A stretch of 40,267 nucleotides of DNA, taken from assembly GCF_001899645.1 (NCBI RefSeq), contig NZ_MKVV01000095.1, forward strand, positions 55,151 through 95,417, read 5' to 3'. A model generated the notes under the pieces. That model was not told the DNA's origin. It was given only the letters and a program-made list of their open reading frames with translations, and did no database searches. Below are positions 9,059 to 19,734 of the stretch, piece by piece (position 1 is the stretch's first letter; the number at the start of each line of letters is the position of its first letter). The stretch is from Pseudonocardia sp. 73-21. GTDB taxonomy: Bacteria; Actinomycetota; Actinomycetes; Mycobacteriales; Pseudonocardiaceae. The position numbers and the translations under genes were made by a program.

Positions 9059-9736
9059 ATGAAGTCGCGCGTTCTGGTGGTCGACGACGACCCGGCCCTG
9101 GCCGAGATGCTCACCATCGTGCTGCGGGGCGAGGGCTTCGACACCGCCGTCGTCGGCGACGGCACGCGGGCCCTGCCCGCCGTCCGGGAGCTGCGGCCCG
9201 ACGTCGTGCTGCTCGACCTGATGCTCCCCGGCATGAACGGCATCGACGTCTGCCGGGCCATCCGCTCGGAGTCGGGCGTGCCCATCGTCATGCTCACGGC
9301 CAAGACCGACACGGTGGACATCGTGCTGGGCCTGGAGTCCGGCGCCGACGACTACGTCGTCAAGCCGTTCAAGCCCAAGGAGCTCGTCGCCCGCATCCGG
9401 GCGCGGGTGCGGCGCACGGAGACCGAGCCGGCCGAGCAGCTGTCCATCGGCGACGTCACCATCGACGTGCCCGCCCACCAGGTCGTGCGCGCCGGCGAGC
9501 AGATCGCGCTCACACCGCTGGAGTTCGACCTGCTCGTGGCCCTGGCCCGCAAGCCGCGCCAGGTGTTCACTCGGGAGGTGCTGCTCGAGCAGGTGTGGGG
9601 CTACCGCCACGCGGCCGACACGCGCCTCGTCAACGTGCACGTCCAGCGCCTGCGGTCGAAGGTGGAGCGCGACCCGGAGCACCCCGAGGTCGTGCTGACC
9701 GTCCGCGGCGTCGGGTACAAGGCCGGTCCACCCTGA
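9059..9736 (+). CDS. mtrA: Two-component response regulator MtrA
   Basis: A 225-residue OmpR/PhoB-type regulator. The receiver domain has acidic D9-D10 and phospho-acceptor Asp53 in LLDLMLPG, the Lys of YVVKPFK, and a C-terminal winged helix (SIGDVTIDV to GVGYKAGPP). It is nearly identical in wording to mycobacterial MtrA, including AEMLTIVLRGEGFDTAV and RQVFTREVLLEQVWGYRHAADTRLVNVH (in two stretches). In actinobacteria MtrA controls cell-division, peptidoglycan-hydrolase and replication genes. ATG at 9059 is chosen because the similarity starts there and a GATGCT box ends 6 nt before it. A GTG 30 nt upstream is the alternative. It is followed by mtrB after 1 bp. Confidence 0.97.
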   Translation: MKSRVLVVDDDPALAEMLTIVLRGEGFDTAVVGDGTRALPAVRELRPDVVLLDLMLPGMNGIDVCRAIRSESGVPIVMLTAKTDTVDIVLGLESGADDYVVKPFKPKELVARIRARVRRTETEPAEQLSIGDVTIDVPAHQVVRAGEQIALTPLEFDLLVALARKPRQVFTREVLLEQVWGYRHAADTRLVNVHVQRLRSKVERDPEHPEVVLTVRGVGYKAGPP

Positions 9737-9737
9737 G

Positions 9738-11519
9738 ATGAGCCGCATCGGTGACCGCGCACGGCGGACCCTGGCCCAGGCCCGCGTCGTCGGCGAGGAC
9801 CTCGCCGAGGCGTTCAACGCGGTCTGGCGCCGGTCGTTGCAGCTGCGGGTGGTGTTCTCGACGCTGGCGCTGTCCACCGCGGTCGTGCTCGTACTCGGGT
9901 TCGTGATCCAGACCCAGATCGCGGGCAACATCCTCGCGGCCAAGCTCGACGACGCCCAGCGCCAGATCGACTCGGGCACCGCGCTGCTCGAACGCGAGCT
10001 CGCCAGCGTCGACCCGAGCCGCGAGAAGGCGAAGGGCGAGCTCAACAACGCGCTCGACCAGCTCACCAACGCCGGCGCCGACGACGCGTCGGGCTCGCCC
10101 ACCGCGGGCAAGTTCCGTGCCGTGCTCACGAGCACCTCCGACGGCACCAGCGACTTCGTCGGCCCCCTGGAGTACGTGCCGGCCGACCTGCGGCAGTCCG
10201 TGGCCGAGGGGGCGCGGGCCCTGCGCTACAGCACGATCGAGGAGCAGGGCGTCGAGATCCCGACGATGATGATCGGCCAGCCGGTCCGCACGGCCAACGG
10301 TGACCTGGCGTTCTACCTGCTGTTCCCGCTCGACTCCGAGCAGCGCACGCTCGGCCTGGTCCAGAGCACGCTGATCGTCGGCGGGCTCATCCTGCTGCTG
10401 CTCCTCGCGGGCATCGCGAGCCTCATCACCCGGCAGGTGGTGCGCCCGATCCGGCAGGCCGCGGAGATCGCCGAGCGCTTCGCCGACGGCCACCTCGACG
10501 AACGGATGCCCGAGCAGGGCGAGGACGAGGTCGCGCGGCTGGGCGAGTCGTACAACGAGATGGCCGGCAGCATCCAGAGCCAGATCCGGCAGCTGGAGGA
10601 GTTCGGGGCGCTGCAGCGGCGCTTCACCTCCGACGTCAGCCACGAGCTGCGCACCCCGCTCACCACGGTGCGGATGGCCGCCGACGTCCTCTACGCGTCG
10701 CGCGACGAGCTGCTGCCCGCGCTGCGCCGCAGCTCCGAGCTGCTGGTCACCGAGCTCGACCGGTTCGAGGCGCTGCTGGCCGACCTGCTGGAGATCAGCC
10801 GCCTCGACGCCGGCGTCGCGGAGCTGGGCGCCGAGCGCGTCGACATGCAGGGCGTCGTCTCGCGGGCGGTCGAGGCCGTGCGCGGGCTGGCCGACGAGTC
10901 CGCCACCCCGCTCGAGCTGGAGCTGCCCGCGGGCGTCTACGCCGACGTCGACCCCCGGCGGGTCGAGCGGATCGTCCGCAACCTCGTGGCCAACGCGCTC
11001 GACCACGGCGAGGGACGCCCGGTGCGGATCACCCTCGCCGCCGACGACGACACGGTCGCCGTGCTGGTCCGCGACCAGGGCGTCGGCCTGCGCCCCGGTG
11101 AGGCCGGGCTGGTGTTCAACCGGTTCTGGCGGGCCGAGGAGTCGCGCGCCCGGCGCAGCGGGGGCACCGGGCTCGGGCTGTCGATCGCCATCGAGGACGC
11201 CCGGCTGCACGGCGGCTGGCTGCAGGCCTGGGGCGAGATCGGCCGGGGCGCGGCGTTCCGGCTCACGCTGCCCCGCACCGCGGGCGACACCGTGACCTCC
11301 AGCCCCATCCCGCTCGGCCCTGACGACCGGCCCGGCGCCGACGTGCGCGCCCCGGAGGCCGTCGGCTCCGTGCCGACGCCGCCGAGCTGGCCCGTCGTCG
11401 CCGAGATCCCGTCGTGGTCCGAGGGCGACGACGTCGACGACCTCGACGACCTCGACGACCTCGACGACCAGCCGGTCCTGCCCGACGACGTCGGCGTGCC
11501 CTCCGGGGACATCCGGTGA
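9738..11519 (+). CDS. mtrB: Sensor histidine kinase MtrB
   Basis: A 593-residue membrane sensor kinase and the partner of MtrA. Order of parts: a cytoplasmic N-terminus, a membrane segment near residues 38-60 (LALSTAVVLVLGFVI), an extracellular sensor of about 150 residues, a second membrane segment near 210-230 (STLIVGGLILLLLLAGIASL), a HAMP linker, a HisKA dimerisation helix with the phospho-histidine in SDVSHELRTPL (about His302), and a HATPase domain (NLVANALDHGEG, DQGVGLRPGE, GGTGLGLSIA). The C-terminal 80 residues are acidic and of low complexity, with a DDL repeat. It starts 1 bp after mtrA and its stop overlaps the lpqB start (GTGA), implying translational coupling. Confidence 0.97.
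   Translation: MSRIGDRARRTLAQARVVGEDLAEAFNAVWRRSLQLRVVFSTLALSTAVVLVLGFVIQTQIAGNILAAKLDDAQRQIDSGTALLERELASVDPSREKAKGELNNALDQLTNAGADDASGSPTAGKFRAVLTSTSDGTSDFVGPLEYVPADLRQSVAEGARALRYSTIEEQGVEIPTMMIGQPVRTANGDLAFYLLFPLDSEQRTLGLVQSTLIVGGLILLLLLAGIASLITRQVVRPIRQAAEIAERFADGHLDERMPEQGEDEVARLGESYNEMAGSIQSQIRQLEEFGALQRRFTSDVSHELRTPLTTVRMAADVLYASRDELLPALRRSSELLVTELDRFEALLADLLEISRLDAGVAELGAERVDMQGVVSRAVEAVRGLADESATPLELELPAGVYADVDPRRVERIVRNLVANALDHGEGRPVRITLAADDDTVAVLVRDQGVGLRPGEAGLVFNRFWRAEESRARRSGGTGLGLSIAIEDARLHGGWLQAWGEIGRGAAFRLTLPRTAGDTVTSSPIPLGPDDRPGADVRAPEAVGSVPTPPSWPVVAEIPSWSEGDDVDDLDDLDDLDDQPVLPDDVGVPSGDIR
11427..11469 (+). repeat. 9-bp tandem repeat coding the acidic MtrB tail
   Basis: The unit CTCGACGAC occurs about four times in a row (the first copy as GTCGACGAC) and codes for DVDDLDDLDDLDD. 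The period is in frame, so copy-number changes would lengthen or shorten the tail by three residues without breaking the gene. Confidence 0.85.
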
Positions 11520-13270
11520 GGGCCCGTCGTGTCTCCGTCGTCCTGGCCCTGCTGCTGGTCCTCGCGGGGGTCGCGGGCTGTGCGAGCGTGCCGTCCAGCT
11601 CGCCGGTGCAGATCCTCCGGCAGGTCAGCGCGGGCGACGACGCGGCGCCCCCGCAGGGGCCCACCGAGGGCCTCAACCCGCTCGACCTCGTGCGCGAGTT
11701 CGTCAGCGCGTCGGGCAGCAGCACCGACAAGCACGGCGCCGCCCGCCGGTTCCTGGCCCCGGAGGCCGCGGGGTGGAACGACGCCGCCGGCATCACCGTC
11801 CTCGACGGCCAGCTCGACACCGTCCCCGCTCCGCGTTCCGGCCCCGGCCAGGGCACCCAGGACGCTGCGGCCGACACCACGACCATCCGGATCCGCGGCA
11901 CGATGATCGGCCGCGTGAACTCGGCGGGATCGTTCGAGCCGGCCCAGGCCACGTTCACCCTCGACGTCGACGTCGTGCGCCGCGACGGCCAGTGGCGCAT
12001 CTCGCGGCTGCCCGACGGCGTCGTCGTCCCGCTGGTGACCTTCCGGGACAGCTACCGGGCCGTGCGCACCTGGTTCGTCGACCCGGTGCGCCGCCTGGTC
12101 GTGCCCGACCTGCGCTACGTGCCGACCGTGCCGGCCCGGGCACAGGCGGCGCGCGTGATCGAGCTGCTGCAGGCCGGCCCGTCGTCGGCGCTGGTCGGGG
12201 CGGTCGGCAGCCAGATCGACAAGTCGGTCCCGCTGCGGTCCAACGTGGCCGTCAGCGCCGACGGCGCGCTCGTCGTCGACCTGACGCGCCTGCCCGACCT
12301 CAACGAGGCCGATCGGCGCCTGCTCGCCGCCCAGATCGTGCTGTCGTTGGCCGAGGTCAACGTCGCCCGCGTCCGCCTGCTGGTGGACGGCGAGCCGCTC
12401 CTGCCCGGCAAGACCGACTGGACCCGCGACGACGTCGCCGACCTGTCCGCCGACGTCCAGCCGGGCGCCGACGTGCCCGCGCTCGTCGTGGCCGGGGGCC
12501 GGGTCGAGGAGCTCATCGGGCTGGCGCCCGCCGCCCCGCTGCCCGGGCCGGTCGGCAACGGCACCTACAACGCGGAGTCGGCCGCCTCCACCGTCGACGG
12601 GCAGCGGCTCGCGGTCGTCACGCGCACCGGGGACGGGCGCACGCTGCTGGTCGGCGGTGGCCCCGACCGCGGCGTCACCCCGGTCGCGCTGACGGCGAAG
12701 ACGATGACCCGCCCCTCCTGGACCCCCACGGGCAGCGAGGTGTGGACCGTGCTGAACTCGTCGGTCGTCGCCCGCGTCACGGTCTCCGACCAGGGCCAGA
12801 CCCGCACCGGGCAGGTCAACGCCGACGAGCTCACCTCGCTGGGCCCGATCAGCGACCTGCGGCTGTCCCGCGACGGCGTTCGGGTGGCGGCCGTGGTCGG
12901 GGGCGGGCTCTATACCGCGGCGGTGGCCCGCGGCATCGACGGCGAGGTCGCCGTCCGCAACGTGCGGCGGCTGCGCCCGGCCGACCTCGGCCAGGTGGTG
13001 GCGGCCGACTGGCGCTCCACCGAGTCGATCGTGGCCATCACCGGCGGCACCGATCCGCAGGTCAGCGAGGTCTCCGTGGACGGGCTCACGGTCACGACCG
13101 TGCCGGGCAGCAACCTGACCCCGCCGCTGACGGCCGTGGCCGCGGCGCCCAGCCGCCCGACGCTGGTCACCGACCAGGGTGGTGTGTGGAGCTTCGGCGG
13201 GGGCGACCAGGGCGCGTGGCGCCAGGTCCTGGGTGGCGCCCCCAACGCGGTCCCCAACTACCCCGGCTGA
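11516..13270 (+). CDS. lpqB: Lipoprotein LpqB, MtrAB accessory protein
   Basis: A 584-residue secreted lipoprotein that in mycobacteria binds the MtrB sensor domain and modulates the pathway. A signal peptide with basic VRARR and a hydrophobic core ends in the lipobox LAGVAGC, giving lipidation at Cys22. A GerMN-like domain follows in the middle (about 190-310, ARVIELLQAGPSSALVGAV ... ALVVDLTRLPDLNEADRRL, in separate stretches), then a beta-propeller-like C-terminus. The GTG at 11516 overlaps the mtrB stop by 4 bp. It is the last gene of the mtrA-mtrB-lpqB unit; an inverted pair of repeat arrays begins 8 bp after its stop. Confidence 0.94.
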   Translation: MRARRVSVVLALLLVLAGVAGCASVPSSSPVQILRQVSAGDDAAPPQGPTEGLNPLDLVREFVSASGSSTDKHGAARRFLAPEAAGWNDAAGITVLDGQLDTVPAPRSGPGQGTQDAAADTTTIRIRGTMIGRVNSAGSFEPAQATFTLDVDVVRRDGQWRISRLPDGVVVPLVTFRDSYRAVRTWFVDPVRRLVVPDLRYVPTVPARAQAARVIELLQAGPSSALVGAVGSQIDKSVPLRSNVAVSADGALVVDLTRLPDLNEADRRLLAAQIVLSLAEVNVARVRLLVDGEPLLPGKTDWTRDDVADLSADVQPGADVPALVVAGGRVEELIGLAPAAPLPGPVGNGTYNAESAASTVDGQRLAVVTRTGDGRTLLVGGGPDRGVTPVALTAKTMTRPSWTPTGSEVWTVLNSSVVARVTVSDQGQTRTGQVNADELTSLGPISDLRLSRDGVRVAAVVGGGLYTAAVARGIDGEVAVRNVRRLRPADLGQVVAADWRSTESIVAITGGTDPQVSEVSVDGLTVTTVPGSNLTPPLTAVAAAPSRPTLVTDQGGVWSFGGGDQGAWRQVLGGAPNAVPNYPG

Positions 13271-13278
13271 CCCCTCCG

Positions 13279-13410
13279 GCGAGTCGGCGATTCCCCGTCC
13301 GCGAGTCGGCGCATTCCCGTGCGCGAGTCGGCACTTTGCGGTGCGCGAGTCGCCCGTTTCGGGTGTGCGAGTCGCCCGCATCGGGTGGGTGAGCCGCGGT
13401 TTCGGATGCT
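13279..13410 (+). repeat. 22-bp tandem array, forward orientation (6 units)
   Basis: The heptamer CGAGTCG (or a decayed form) recurs exactly every 22 bp, with units starting at 13279, 13301, 13323, 13345, 13367 and 13389. The invariant part is GCGCGAGTCGGC. The remaining 10 bp vary around NNTTYCCSGT. The sixth unit is degenerate (GTGAGCCG). 22 is not a multiple of three, so this is not a protein repeat. It begins 8 bp after the lpqB stop. The variable 10-mer of the unit at 13311-13332 is identical to one in the opposite array. No transposase or cas gene is near. Confidence 0.95.
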
Positions 13411-13485
13411 TGGGCCGCACACCGCCCGTGGCCGGACCGGGCCGGGGGATAGCCCGCTGCCCGAGGCCTGGCTGCGTGGAGAGAT

Positions 13486-13661
13486 GCCGACTCGCGCACG
13501 GAAAAGCGCCGACTCGCGCACGGAGAACTGCCGACTCGCGCGCCTGGAACTGCCGACTCGCGCACGGGGAACCGCCGACTCGCGCGCCTGGAACTGCCGA
13601 CTCGCGCACGGGGAACCGCCGACTCGCGCACGGGAATGCGCCGACTCGCGGGTGGGGTGGG
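13486..13661 (-). repeat. 22-bp tandem array, inverted orientation (8 units)
   Basis: GCCGACTCGCGC recurs every 22 bp at 13486, 13508, 13530, 13552, 13574, 13596, 13618 and 13640, the reverse complement of the forward array. The 10-bp variable parts are ACGGAAAAGC, ACGGAGAACT, GCCTGGAACT, ACGGGGAACC, GCCTGGAACT, ACGGGGAACC and ACGGGAATGC; the eighth unit has lost it. Units 3-4 and 5-6 are an exact 44-bp duplication, a sign of recent slippage or unequal exchange. A 75-bp GC-rich spacer (13411-13485) separates the arrays, and the whole could form a large cruciform. The gene-free gap 13271-13724 holds nothing else I recognise. Confidence 0.95.
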
Positions 13662-13724
13662 GACAGACCCGGGGGCTGTGGACAACTCCTGACGGGTGTC
13701 GGTGCGCTGCGGCAGGGTCGGGGC

Positions 13725-14384
13725 ATGCGGGTGCGGGAGATGGGTGCGGCGCTGGTGGACCTCGTGCTGCCCGCCGACTGCGCGGGGTGCGGGGCGCCGG
13801 AGGCCCCCTGGTGCGGCCGGTGCGCGGGGTGGCTCGGTCCGCCGTCGGTGCCGTGGCTCCCGGGCGGGCCCGAGGTGGTGGCGGCCGGGCGCTACACCGG
13901 CCCGCTCCGGTCGGCGCTGCTGCGCTACAAGGAACGCGGTCGCCGGGACCTTGCCGGGCCGCTGGCCGAGGTCCTGAGCCCCGCGCTCGACGAGCTGACG
14001 GGCGGGGGGGTCACGTGGCTCGTGCCGGCCCCCTCCCGGTCGTCGGCCGCGCGTGCCCGCGGGGGCGACCACGTGGCCCGGCTCTGCCGCACGCTGGCCG
14101 CGGGCCGCGGCGACGTCCGGGTCGCCGCGGCGCTACGGCTCACCCGTCGGGCCCGCGACTCGGTGGGCCTCGACGCGGGGCAGCGTGCGGCCAACCTCGC
14201 GGGCCGGCTCCGCGTGCGGCCCTCGGCGCTCCCGCCGCCGGGGGCGTACGTCGTGCTCGTCGACGACGTGGTCACCACCGGCGCCACGCTCCGTGCGTGC
14301 CGGGCTGCGCTGAACGGGGCAGGGGTGGCCGCGGACGTCGCCCTGGTGCTCTGCGACGCCACGGGCGGTCACATCCGATCATGA
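13725..14384 (+). CDS. ComF-family phosphoribosyltransferase-like protein
   Basis: A 219-residue protein with the ComF layout: an N-terminal four-cysteine zinc knuckle (C19-x2-C22 and C30-x2-C33), then a type I phosphoribosyltransferase fold with Y-K-E-R-G-R-R-D-L, the substrate-side segment LTRRARDSVGLDAGQRAANL, and the PRPP loop VVLVDDVVTTGAT near residues 179-191. ComF proteins aid DNA uptake in competent bacteria. In actinobacteria the role is unproven. ATG at 13725 was chosen because the zinc knuckle follows directly and the upstream sequence is repeat. It sits between lpqB and hpf as in mycobacteria. Confidence 0.92.
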   Translation: MRVREMGAALVDLVLPADCAGCGAPEAPWCGRCAGWLGPPSVPWLPGGPEVVAAGRYTGPLRSALLRYKERGRRDLAGPLAEVLSPALDELTGGGVTWLVPAPSRSSAARARGGDHVARLCRTLAAGRGDVRVAAALRLTRRARDSVGLDAGQRAANLAGRLRVRPSALPPPGAYVVLVDDVVTTGATLRACRAALNGAGVAADVALVLCDATGGHIRS

Positions 14385-14616
14385 AATCAGCGTGGAATCG
14401 TAGTGGCCCGCGGACGTCCGGGGAATGTCGTTCGACGCATCCACCCAGGTAGAGCCACTCGGCGCAGAGGTCTGTTGTACAACCGTGATGCAGGTTACGG
14501 TCGTCCGCATCCGCCGAGGCCCCTATGTGGAGGAACCACCGATCGAGTGCCCGGGTTCGGATGTCCCGGGTGCAGTCTGCAACGCCAACCCGACGCCGAA
14601 AGCGAGGGAAGTCTGC

Positions 14617-15228
14617 GTGGAGATCGTTGTCACCGGCCGTAACGTCGAGGTTCCGGAGCATTTCCGGGAACACATCGCCGACAAGGTCGCCCGTCTGGAA
14701 CGCTACGACCACAAGATCGTCGGTATGGAGGTGGAGCTCTTCCACGAGCCCAACCGGCGCCAGAGCAAGAGCTGTCAGCGGGTGGAGATCACCGGCCGCG
14801 GCTGTCAGGGAGTGGCCCGGGCCGAGGCCTGCGCCCAGGACTTCTACGCGGCGCTCGACTGCGCCGTGGCCAAGCTCGAGTCCCGCCTGCGACGCTCGCA
14901 CGACCGTCGGCGGATCACCGGCAGGCGCACCCGCGTCACGGTCGGACGGGGCGGCGGCACCGCGGTGCTCGAGGACCTGGAGACGCTCGTCGACATCCCC
15001 GGCCCCCGGGTGCACGACGAGAACATCCCACCTGGCGACCAGATCCCGGGCAAGATCGTCCGGCACAAGACCCACACGGCCGACCCGATGAGCGTGGACG
15101 ACGCCCTGTCGCGCATGGAGCTCGTCGGCCACGACTTCTACCTCTTCTCCGACGCCGACACCGGAGAACCCAGCGTCGTCTACCGGCGCAAGGGCTACGA
15201 CTACGGCGTGATCCAGCTCGTGCGCTAG
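14617..15228 (+). CDS. hpf: Long-form ribosome hibernation promoting factor
   Basis: A 203-residue protein with an N-terminal S30AE/HPF fold that sits in the mRNA and tRNA channel of the 30S subunit (VEIVVTGRNVEVPEHF, then KVARLERYDHKIVGMEVEL), a basic linker, and the C-terminal dimerisation domain HDFYLFSDADTGEPSVVYRR and YDYGVIQL that pairs two ribosomes into 100S particles. The GTG at 14617 is chosen because GAGGGAAG precedes it by about 7 nt and the domain starts at once. The frame is open about 64 codons further upstream, but without family similarity. The 232-nt leader contains a perfect palindrome GTTGTACAAC (14474-14483) of unknown role. It is ended by a hairpin and followed by secA. 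Confidence 0.94.
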   Translation: MEIVVTGRNVEVPEHFREHIADKVARLERYDHKIVGMEVELFHEPNRRQSKSCQRVEITGRGCQGVARAEACAQDFYAALDCAVAKLESRLRRSHDRRRITGRRTRVTVGRGGGTAVLEDLETLVDIPGPRVHDENIPPGDQIPGKIVRHKTHTADPMSVDDALSRMELVGHDFYLFSDADTGEPSVVYRRKGYDYGVIQLVR

Positions 15229-15250
15229 TAGTTCCTCCTCCGACCCGGAC

Positions 15251-15289
15251 GGGCGGTGGCCGTTCCGACCGGAACGGTTGCCGCCCTTT
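15251..15289 (+). terminator. Intrinsic terminator after hpf
   Basis: GGGCGGTGGCCGTTCC pairs with GGAACGGTTGCCGCCC around a GACC loop, with two internal G-U pairs, and is followed by TTT. It lies 22 nt after the hpf stop, so secA, about 105 bp further on, probably has its own promoter. Confidence 0.75.
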
Positions 15290-15393
15290 CGGCGTTGTGG
15301 GGGAGGGCCCGGGGTACTTCGCTACCCTGGGCCGGTGGAGCACCGTCCTGTGGAGCTCCGCATCCTGACCGCGATCGTGAATGAGGTCGACCA

Positions 15394-18297
<2,904 letters not shown>

Positions 18298-18318
18298 CGC
18301 ACCCTCCGGGGGCGTGTC

Positions 18319-18804
18319 CTAGCCGAGCCGGACGGCCGTGCACCGCCACGGCCCTCCGGCGCCGGGCTGCTCGAAGCGGGCGGCCAGGGCCCGCACCCGT
18401 CCGTCGATCTCGCACACCGCGCTGACCTCCGCCGCGCCCGTCCGGGGCAGGCAGAGCAGCACCCGCAGCAGCCGGGCCGGGGCGCGGAACCGCCGTTGGC
18501 CGGCGGCCACCTGCCAGTAGCGCATCGCGCAGGGAGCGAAGTGCCGGCGCAGGTGTGCCGGTGGGCGCCGTCCGTCGAGCACCTCCATGGCCAGCCGCAA
18601 GGGCCCGTGCAGGGCGCGGCGGATCGCCTCGGGATCGACGTCGACCCGGCCGTCGTCGACGGGGCCGGTCTCCGTGCGGGCGCGCACCGGATCGGACGTC
18701 GCCCCGGACTCCGGCTCGTACCGCATCCTGCGCAGCCGTGGCCGCGCGCGTTCGACCGTGGTCGGGGCCGGGAGGGACCGGCGTTCGAGGAGGGCGCTCG
18801 TCAT
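18319..18804 (-). CDS. Rv3235-family conserved actinobacterial protein
   Basis: A 161-residue protein of unknown function. An arginine- and proline-rich, poorly ordered N-terminus (about 1-60) precedes a compact C-terminal domain with ALHGPLRLAMEVLDGRRPPAHL, then FAPCAMRYW, LLRVLLCLPRTGAAEVSAVC and RVRALAARFE. This is the pattern of the small alpha/beta protein encoded near secA1 in mycobacteria (Rv3235). The ATG at 18804 is the best in-frame start, though no clear ribosome-binding site precedes it. It is convergent with secA (21 bp apart) and divergent from marR. Its expression may share the intergenic operator described next. Confidence 0.75.
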   Translation of the reverse strand: MTSALLERRSLPAPTTVERARPRLRRMRYEPESGATSDPVRARTETGPVDDGRVDVDPEAIRRALHGPLRLAMEVLDGRRPPAHLRRHFAPCAMRYWQVAAGQRRFRAPARLLRVLLCLPRTGAAEVSAVCEIDGRVRALAARFEQPGAGGPWRCTAVRLG

Positions 18805-18863
18805 GGGGGAAGCCTGCGCGCGGCCGGCGGTCCGCACGGCCCGACCGATTCGTACGGCACCGA

Positions 18864-18883
18864 ACCGTATGGTGACGTACGGT
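18864..18883 (+). promoter_or_regulatory. Probable MarR operator (inverted repeat)
   Basis: ACCGTA (18864-18869) and TACGGT (18878-18883) form an inverted repeat with an 8-bp spacer, ending at the base before the marR ATG. The position between divergent genes and directly on the regulator's start suggests autorepression. Confidence 0.55.
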
Positions 18884-19288
18884 ATGCGGATGCCGGCCGA
18901 CCACGTGCTGCTGGTCCGCGCGGGCCAGGCCGCCGGTCGGGCCCACCAGCAGGCGGCCGCCGAGCACGGCCTGACGTCCACGGCGATGGGGGTGCTCGAC
19001 GAGCTCTCGCGCGGGAACGGGGGCACGTCGCACCGCGAGCTGGCGGCCCGGCTCGGGATCACCCCGGCCACGCTCACGCCGGTGGTCGACGCGCTGGCCG
19101 GCTCGGGCGACCTGACCCGGGAGCGCGACCCGTCCGACCGCCGGGTGGTGCGGCTCTCGATCACCGCGCGCGGCCGGGAGCGGATCGCGGTGGCGGCGGA
19201 GGCCGTGGAGCTGGCCGTGCGGGCGCGGACGCCCCTCATGCCGCCGATGGTCCGTGAGTACCTGCTCGCCGTGCTGGAGGAGGGATGA
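18884..19288 (+). CDS. MarR-family transcriptional regulator
   Basis: A 134-residue dimeric winged-helix regulator. A first helix (DHVLLVRAGQAAGRAHQQAA) is followed by the wHTH with SHRELAARLGITPATLTPVV and the wing G-D-L-T-R-E-R-D-P-S-D-R-R-V-V-R-L, the classic MarR signature D-x-R-D-x-R. A short C-terminal dimerisation helix closes it. The start at 18884 is preferred because an inverted repeat ends exactly there; an ATG at 18869 would put five more codons inside the operator. The stop overlaps the HAD gene start (ATGA), so the two are translationally coupled. The ligand is unknown. Confidence 0.9.
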   Translation: MRMPADHVLLVRAGQAAGRAHQQAAAEHGLTSTAMGVLDELSRGNGGTSHRELAARLGITPATLTPVVDALAGSGDLTRERDPSDRRVVRLSITARGRERIAVAAEAVELAVRARTPLMPPMVREYLLAVLEEG

Positions 19289-19670
19289 CCGTGCTGCGGG
19301 CCCTGGTGATGGACTACGGCGGCGTGATCACCGACGGGCCACAGGCCCTGGACCTGGTGCGCCGCGCCCGGGCGCAGGGAGTGCCCACCGCGCTCGTGTC
19401 GGACGCCCACGCCGTGCCGGACGACTGCGCCACGGCGTTCGACGTGGTGGTGCTCGCCGGGGCACTCGGGGCGCGCAAGCCCGATCCCGAGGTGTTCCGA
19501 CGGGTGGCCGGGCTGCTGGGCGTCGACGTGCGGGAGTGCGTGGTGGTGGACGACCTGGCCCGCAACGTCCGCGGGCCCGTGCGGCGGGGGCCGTCGGCGT
19601 CCTGCACCGGGACGACCTCGACACGACCGTCGCCGAGGTGGAGATCCTGCTGGACCTGCCGGCGACATGA
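19285..19670 (+). pseudogene. HAD-superfamily hydrolase, frameshifted
   Basis: The gene begins well (MTVLRALVMDYGGVITDG with the catalytic D-Y-G-G variant of DxDx, then ARKPDPEVF with the motif III lysine, and VVVDDLARNV, motif IV) but passes into a nonsense frame after residue 97. The missing C-terminus RAAGAVGVLHRDDLDTTVAE, ending ILLDLPAT, is present in the next frame and stops at 19668-19670. Restoring one G in the GGG run at 19573-19575 rejoins the two halves. It is therefore either a real one-base deletion or a sequencing or assembly error in a homopolymer. The start overlaps the marR stop by 4 bp. The substrate is unknown; small HAD proteins are usually phosphatases. Confidence 0.8.
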
Positions 19671-19683
19671 CGGGGAACAGGAC

Positions 19684-19718
19684 GGAGGGGCCACGGGCTG
19701 TTCGCCCGTGGCCCCTCC
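19684..19718. terminator. Bidirectional hairpin terminator
   Basis: A perfect 15-bp stem, GGAGGGGCCACGGGC with its exact complement, and a 5-nt loop lie between the convergent HAD and antitoxin-like genes. It can serve both strands. Confidence 0.85.
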
Positions 19719-19734
19719 GGTCGGTCGGTGTGGA

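Noticed and set aside
13279..13661. CRISPR array
   Set aside because: Unit length is 22 bp with a 12-bp core and 10-bp variable part, orientation flips, and there are no cas genes; spacers would be too short.
10937..13726. A 930-codon minus-strand frame over mtrB/lpqB and the repeat array
   Set aside because: The translation of the repeat array gives regular ARVGAFPCASR-like units only because 22-bp units run through the frames; no start, family or codon support.
14474..14483. GTTGTACAAC palindrome as the hpf operator
   Set aside because: A single 10-bp palindrome with no known regulator match; mentioned in the hpf entry but not claimed as a site.
19570..19580. Programmed ribosomal frameshift in the HAD gene
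   Set aside because: There is no slippery heptamer with a downstream pseudoknot; a simple one-base loss in GGG explains it.
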